A stretch of DNA of 10,119 bases from an uncultured Collinsella sp. (GTDB lineage: Bacteria; Actinomycetota; Coriobacteriia; Coriobacteriales; Coriobacteriaceae): assembly GCA_902470695.1 (NCBI GenBank), contig CABRHH010000045.1, positions 1 to 10,119 on the forward strand, given 5' to 3'. Positions 6,212-10,119 of this stretch are shown piece after piece. A program made the translations under genes and the position numbers. The stretch's first letter is position 1; the number at the start of each line of letters is the position of its first letter. The notes under the pieces are model-generated. The model did not search any database. It was not told where the DNA came from and saw nothing but the letters and a program-made list of their open reading frames with translations.

Positions 6212-7232
6212 TCCCGCCTATCCCACCTACCAGGTATTCCTGGCGCTGCTCATCGCCGCCCTCATCGCCGCCGGCATCATGCCCTTCTGGATCCGCCTGC
6301 TCAAGATCGAGGGCATCGGCCAGCAGGTCCGCGCCGACGGTCCGCAGCGGCATCTGGTCAAGCAGGGGACGCCCACGATGGGCGGCGTGGTGATCCTGCT
6401 GTCCGTGATGCTCACCTGCCTGTTGATGGCCAAGCCCACCTTCGAGATCTTCCTGGCGCTCGGCGCCACGATCGCCACCGGTGCGCTCGGCCTGTTCGAC
6501 GACGTGACCAAGGTCGTCCAGGGACGCTCGCTGGGCCTCACGCCCCGCGCCAAGATGGTGGGGCTCACGCTCATCGTGGCCGTGTTTTTCCTGCTGGCGG
6601 TCAACTTCTGCGGCGTGGAGCCCATCATCCGCTTCCCGGGCGGCTTCGCGGTCGATCTGGGCGTGCTCACCACCACCGTCACGGTGGCCGGCTGCACGCT
6701 GTCCATCCCGTGGCTCTATTTCATCTTCGTGTTCCTGCTGCTGGCGGGCATGTCCAACGCCGTGAACCTCACCGACGGCCTGGACGGCCTGGCGGGCGGC
6801 ACCGTGATGATGGCCATGCTCGTCATGGCGGCCATCTGCTTTCTGCACGGCGATGCGAACCTGGCGATCTTCTGCGCGGCCTGCGCCGGCGGCTGCATCG
6901 GCTTTCTGTGGTTCAACGCCTATCCGGCGAGCATCTTCATGGGCGACACCGGCTCGCTGGCGCTGGGCGCCGGGCTTGCCGCGGTGGCGATCCTCACCAA
7001 CACCGAGATCGTGTCGCTTGTGGTGGGTGCGCTGTTCATCGCCGAGACCCTGTCGGTCATGATCCAGGTGACGAGTTTCCGCGCCACCGGCAAGCGCGTC
7101 TTCCTCATGGCGCCGCTGCACCATCATTTCGAAAAGAAGGGCTGGGCCGAAACGAAGGTGGTCATCCGCTTCTGGATCGTGTCGGCCGCCTGCGGCGCGC
7201 TCGGCCTTGCCCTGTTCTTCCAAGTGGGATAG
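6201..7232 (+). CDS. mraY: Phospho-N-acetylmuramoyl-pentapeptide transferase MraY
   Basis: A 343-residue polytopic membrane enzyme, with about ten hydrophobic segments expected, that transfers phospho-MurNAc-pentapeptide from UDP to undecaprenyl phosphate to make lipid I. Family motifs: QGTPTMGG at about 55-62, the Mg/substrate aspartates D100-D101 in LGLFDDVTK, the NAVNLTDGLDGLAGG block at 186-200, NAYPASIFMGDTGS at 239-252 with catalytic D249, and the HHH triad at 317-319 in APLHHHFEKKGW. The aspartates and histidines match residues shown to be essential in studied MraY proteins. The ATG lies inside the end of murF, and GAAGGGG 9 nt upstream is also within murF, so translation is probably coupled. 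The length is typical and nothing is missing. Confidence 0.97.
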   Translation: MLGNPAYPTYQVFLALLIAALIAAGIMPFWIRLLKIEGIGQQVRADGPQRHLVKQGTPTMGGVVILLSVMLTCLLMAKPTFEIFLALGATIATGALGLFDDVTKVVQGRSLGLTPRAKMVGLTLIVAVFFLLAVNFCGVEPIIRFPGGFAVDLGVLTTTVTVAGCTLSIPWLYFIFVFLLLAGMSNAVNLTDGLDGLAGGTVMMAMLVMAAICFLHGDANLAIFCAACAGGCIGFLWFNAYPASIFMGDTGSLALGAGLAAVAILTNTEIVSLVVGALFIAETLSVMIQVTSFRATGKRVFLMAPLHHHFEKKGWAETKVVIRFWIVSAACGALGLALFFQVG

Positions 7233-7241
7233 CGAGCTGAT

Positions 7242-8645
7242 ATGTCCTTGCCGAATCGTTTCAGCCTGCTCGTGCTCGGCCAGGGCACAACGGGTTTGGA
7301 TGTGGCCGCGTGGGCGGCCGACCATCTGGGTGAGCGCGTGAGCGCCGTCACCGTCTACGGCGGTGCCACGTCCGCACCGACCGATCGCACGCGCGCGCTC
7401 GAGGGCGCCGGCGTGCGTTTCGTCTACGGCACCTGCGCCGTCGAGGGCGCCTACGACGTCTGCGTGGCGAGCCCAGGGATCTCGGAGTTCTCCGACTTCT
7501 TCCGCGACGCCGCCGCCGTGAGCACCCAGATCATGGGGGAGCCCGAGTTCTCGTGGCGCCTATCGCCGGCGCGCTGGTGCTGCGTCACCGGCACGAACGG
7601 CAAAACCACCACCACGGCGCTCGCTGCGGCGCTCCTGCGCGCCTGCGGGTGCGCGAGCGTGGCGGTGGGCAACATCGGTCGCGCGCCGATCTGCGAGGTC
7701 GACCGCAGGCGGTACGGCGAGTGGTTCGTGGCCGAGCTGTCCAGCTATCAGCTGGCCTGCACCCGCGAGCTGCACCCGCACGTGGCGGTGCTGCTCAATA
7801 TCGCCCCCGACCACCTCAACTGGCACAAGACCTATGAGAACTACGCGCTGGCGAAGCTCAAGATGCTGGCGAACATGGACGCCGGCGACGTCGCGATCGT
7901 GAACGTCGAGGACGAGGGTATCGCTGCGTTCGGCGAGCGCATCTTTATGCCCGGCCGCCGCATCGTGCGGCTCGGCATGGCCGACGCCGGCGGCGATGAC
8001 GCCGCGTTCGTGCGCGACGGCGTGCTGACGGTGCGCCTGGGCGGGCGCGAGGAGGCGCTTCTGCCGGCAGATGAGCTCAAGATCTGCGGACACCACAACA
8101 TCGTGAACGCGCTGGCAGCTTCGGCGGCTGCTCTGGCCTGCGGCGGCGATGCGGCGGGCGTGCGGCGCGGCCTGGCTGCCTTCGCCCCGCTCGAGCACCG
8201 CATCGAGCCGGCCGGCGAGGTGGCGGGCGTGCGCTTCGTCAACGATTCGAAGGCCACCAACTGCGATGCGGTACTCGCCGCGCTCACGGCCTTCCCGCAC
8301 GATCGCGTGGTGCTTCTGCTGGGCGGCTCCGACAAGGGCACCGAGCTTGCCGCCTTCATGGAGCAGGTGTGCTCCCAGGTGGCCGCCGTGGTGTGCTTCG
8401 GCGCGGCACGCGAGCGCTTCCGCACCGCGCTCGAGCAGGCGCCCGGCGCGGCCGAGGTCCATATCGCCGAGGCCGACGGGCTTGTCGACGCCGTCGACGT
8501 GGCCCGTTCCCTTGCCCGCCGCGGCGACGTGGTCCTGCTGTCGCCGGCCTGCGCCTCCTTCGACGAGTTCTCCGGGTTCGAGGAGCGCGGGCGGCGCTTC
8601 AAGGCCTACGTGGCCGAGCTGGCGGCTCGCGAGGCCGACGCGTGA
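7242..8645 (+). CDS. murD: UDP-N-acetylmuramoyl-L-alanine--D-glutamate ligase MurD
   Basis: A 467-residue cytoplasmic Mur ligase adding D-Glu to UDP-MurNAc-L-Ala. Landmarks: N-terminal Rossmann-like VLGQGTTGLD (11-20), P-loop VTGTNGKTTTT at 115-125, GNIGRAP at 143-149, ELSSYQL at 165-171, NIAPDHLNWH at 186-195, a lysine in ALAKLKM (K205) that probably corresponds to the carbamylated lysine of E. coli MurD, HRIEP at 319-323, NDSKATN at 334-340, and SPACASFDEF at 434-443 followed by FEERGRRFK. The ELSSYQ and SPACASFDEF blocks identify MurD among the Mur ligases. The start ATG is 9 nt after the mraY stop with only a weak Shine-Dalgarno (GAG at 7234-7236), suggesting coupling to mraY. The stop overlaps the ftsW start. 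Confidence 0.96.
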   Translation: MSLPNRFSLLVLGQGTTGLDVAAWAADHLGERVSAVTVYGGATSAPTDRTRALEGAGVRFVYGTCAVEGAYDVCVASPGISEFSDFFRDAAAVSTQIMGEPEFSWRLSPARWCCVTGTNGKTTTTALAAALLRACGCASVAVGNIGRAPICEVDRRRYGEWFVAELSSYQLACTRELHPHVAVLLNIAPDHLNWHKTYENYALAKLKMLANMDAGDVAIVNVEDEGIAAFGERIFMPGRRIVRLGMADAGGDDAAFVRDGVLTVRLGGREEALLPADELKICGHHNIVNALAASAAALACGGDAAGVRRGLAAFAPLEHRIEPAGEVAGVRFVNDSKATNCDAVLAALTAFPHDRVVLLLGGSDKGTELAAFMEQVCSQVAAVVCFGAARERFRTALEQAPGAAEVHIAEADGLVDAVDVARSLARRGDVVLLSPACASFDEFSGFEERGRRFKAYVAELAAREADA

Positions 8646-10119
8646 TGAGGGGGCCCGAGCACACCGAGGCGCCCCGCACGGCGCAGTCTGCCGCCGGGGA
8701 CGGTCGCACGCGCGCCGATGAGCCGAAGCGCCGCCGAGGTCGCCGTCGCAGGCGCTCGGCGTCCGAGCACTCCGCCTGGGCCGAGAAGTACATCGCCGGC
8801 GTGCCGGCGCGCATCATGCGCCCGCGGCTGGTGTTTCTCGCCTGCCTGGCCGCGATCGTGGTGTTCGGTTTGGTGATGGTGTATTCCGCCTCGTCGGTCG
8901 AGGCCCTGAAGGAGCAGGGGAGCTCCACCTACTACCTGGAGCGCCAGGCCATCTTCATCGCGGTGGGTCTCGTGCTTCTGGCCTTCATCAGCAGCCGCCT
9001 CGTGCCGTGGTGGCTCTTCCGCAGCAACGCCTTCTGGATCGTATGGCTCGTGCTCGTGCTGCTGCTGATCGTGGTGCGCCTGTTCGGCGCGGGCGGTGAG
9101 GACTGGGGCGCTTCGCGCTGGATCGTGCTCGGGCCGTTTTCCCTGCAGCCCTCCGAGTTCGCCAAGCCGCTCATCCTGCTCGGCGCGGCGAAATTCATGG
9201 CGGAGTTCTACGAGGATCACACCATCGACCAGCAGACGTTCCTGTTTTCCCTGGGCGGCTGCGTGCTCGTGCCACTGTTCTTGATCGTGATCCAGCCCGA
9301 CTTGGGCACCACCGTCATCATCGTCATGGCGGTGTTCGCCATGGCCTACCTGGCCGGAATCTCCTACCGCCTGATCGCCTACATCGCCGTGGCCCTGGGC
9401 ATCGCCGTGGCGGTGACCATCGCCATCTCGCCCTACCGCCTCACGCGTTTCCTGATCGCGCTCGACCCCTGGAGCGACCCGTACGGCGACGGCTACCAGT
9501 CCACGCTCGCCATCATGGCGTTCGCCTCCGGCGGGCTGTTCGGCCGCGGTATCGGCAACTCCACGATGAAGTACAACTACCTGCCCGAGGCCCACAACGA
9601 CTACATCCTGTCGATCATCGGCGAGGAGCTCGGCCTGGTGGGCACCGCCGTGCTCTTCATCGTGTTCGCGACCATGATCGTGGCGGCGTTCAACATCGCG
9701 CGGCGCTCGCCGACCCTCTATGGGCGTCTGCTGGCGTCGGGCTGCGCGTTTCTGCTCGCGCTCCAGTTCGCCATCAACGCCCTGGGCATCCTGGCGGTCA
9801 TCCCCATGACCGGCAAGCCGCTGCCCTTCATCAGCTACGGCGGGTCGTCGGTGATGAGCTCGCTGATCCTTGCCGCCCTCATCCTGCGCGTCTCGCGGGA
9901 GAGCAACGTGGTGACCGCAGCCGACGCACGCCGGGCGCGCCTGGCGGTGATGGACGAGGCCGATGCGGTTTCGAGCCACCTCGGGCGCAGCACCGCCGGC
10001 GCCGCCCGGGCGCGCCGAAGCGGCGAGGCGACGGCCGGGCGCGCCGGGTTCAGCGTCTACGAGGGCGGTGCCGGCCGCGGCGAGCGCGGCGATGCTGCCG
10101 GGCGCGCGGATGCGGCGGG
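8645..10119 (+). CDS. ftsW: FtsW, SEDS peptidoglycan glycosyltransferase (partial at right edge)
   Basis: The frame is open for 491 codons to the window edge without a stop. The protein is a septal lipid II polymerase partnered by FtsI. SEDS landmarks: LQPSEFAKP at 167-175, QPDLGTT at 217-223, DPWSDPYGDGYQ at 274-285, LPEAHNDY at 313-320 where D319 aligns with the catalytic Asp of E. coli FtsW, GEELG at 326-330, and PFISYGGSS at 394-402. The N-terminal tail (1-60) has a strong Arg/Lys cluster at about 28-37 before the first membrane segment. After the SEDS core (about residue 420) comes a long Ala/Gly/Arg-rich cytoplasmic tail still open at the edge. The start ATG overlaps the murD stop (TGATG), and an in-frame GTG at 8642 is an alternative. 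GAGG at 8631-8634 is the likely ribosome binding site. PEAHNDY, the dcw position and the downstream context favour FtsW over RodA. Confidence 0.93.
   Translation, partial: MRGPEHTEAPRTAQSAAGDGRTRADEPKRRRGRRRRRSASEHSAWAEKYIAGVPARIMRPRLVFLACLAAIVVFGLVMVYSASSVEALKEQGSSTYYLERQAIFIAVGLVLLAFISSRLVPWWLFRSNAFWIVWLVLVLLLIVVRLFGAGGEDWGASRWIVLGPFSLQPSEFAKPLILLGAAKFMAEFYEDHTIDQQTFLFSLGGCVLVPLFLIVIQPDLGTTVIIVMAVFAMAYLAGISYRLIAYIAVALGIAVAVTIAISPYRLTRFLIALDPWSDPYGDGYQSTLAIMAFASGGLFGRGIGNSTMKYNYLPEAHNDYILSIIGEELGLVGTAVLFIVFATMIVAAFNIARRSPTLYGRLLASGCAFLLALQFAINALGILAVIPMTGKPLPFISYGGSSVMSSLILAALILRVSRESNVVTAADARRARLAVMDEADAVSSHLGRSTAGAARARRSGEATAGRAGFSVYEGGAGRGERGDAAGRADAA

Noticed and set aside
8606..9979. 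457-codon open frame antisense to ftsW, and other large minus-strand frames opposite murF, mraY and murD
   Set aside because: They lie opposite firmly identified genes and have His/Arg/Gln/Asp-rich compositions typical of antisense shadows.

Overview
The window is a high-GC stretch holding the first part of a division and cell wall (dcw) cluster, all on the + strand. In order it contains mraZ, rsmH, an ftsL-like gene, ftsI (class B penicillin-binding protein), murF, mraY, murD and ftsW. The last gene runs off the right edge. The gene order, the very high GC and the look of the proteins point to an actinobacterial lineage. I favour Coriobacteriia (Collinsella/Olsenella-like) over the mycobacterial or streptomycete type, mainly because the genes are compact, murE is absent between ftsI and murF, and the small FtsL and FtsI proteins look right. 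This placement is from memory of these families and was not computed.

Layout. Bases 1-842 hold no convincing protein gene. Bases 21-335 are a degenerate tandem repeat with a period of about 41 bp, built around a dyad-symmetric CCCGGGAT core. Bases 316-648 are otherwise featureless. A perfect 18-bp palindrome lies at 649-666. A run of 10-bp-spaced TGGGN boxes, the known MraZ-binding pattern, lies at 705-739. A sigma70-type promoter (TTGCGA, 17 bp, TAGAAT) follows at 749-777. From 843 onward the DNA is almost entirely coding. murF/mraY (11 nt) and murD/ftsW (1 nt) overlap, ftsL/ftsI and mraY/murD have short gaps, and gaps of about 90-95 nt precede ftsL and murF.

How the genes work together. 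MraZ probably controls the whole operon from its own promoter. RsmH methylates 16S rRNA. MurD and MurF are cytoplasmic ligases that add D-Glu and D-Ala-D-Ala to the UDP-MurNAc peptide. MraY moves the finished phospho-MurNAc-pentapeptide onto undecaprenyl phosphate to make lipid I. FtsW (SEDS glycosyltransferase) and FtsI (transpeptidase) form the septal synthase, and the small FtsL-like membrane protein is expected to help activate it. The third-residue ligase MurE is not in the window, and murG, murC and ftsQ would be expected just beyond the right edge.

The coding part is a conventional dcw cluster. The parts worth a second look are the upstream regulatory and repeat region, the missing murE, and the arginine-rich cytoplasmic tails on FtsI and FtsW.
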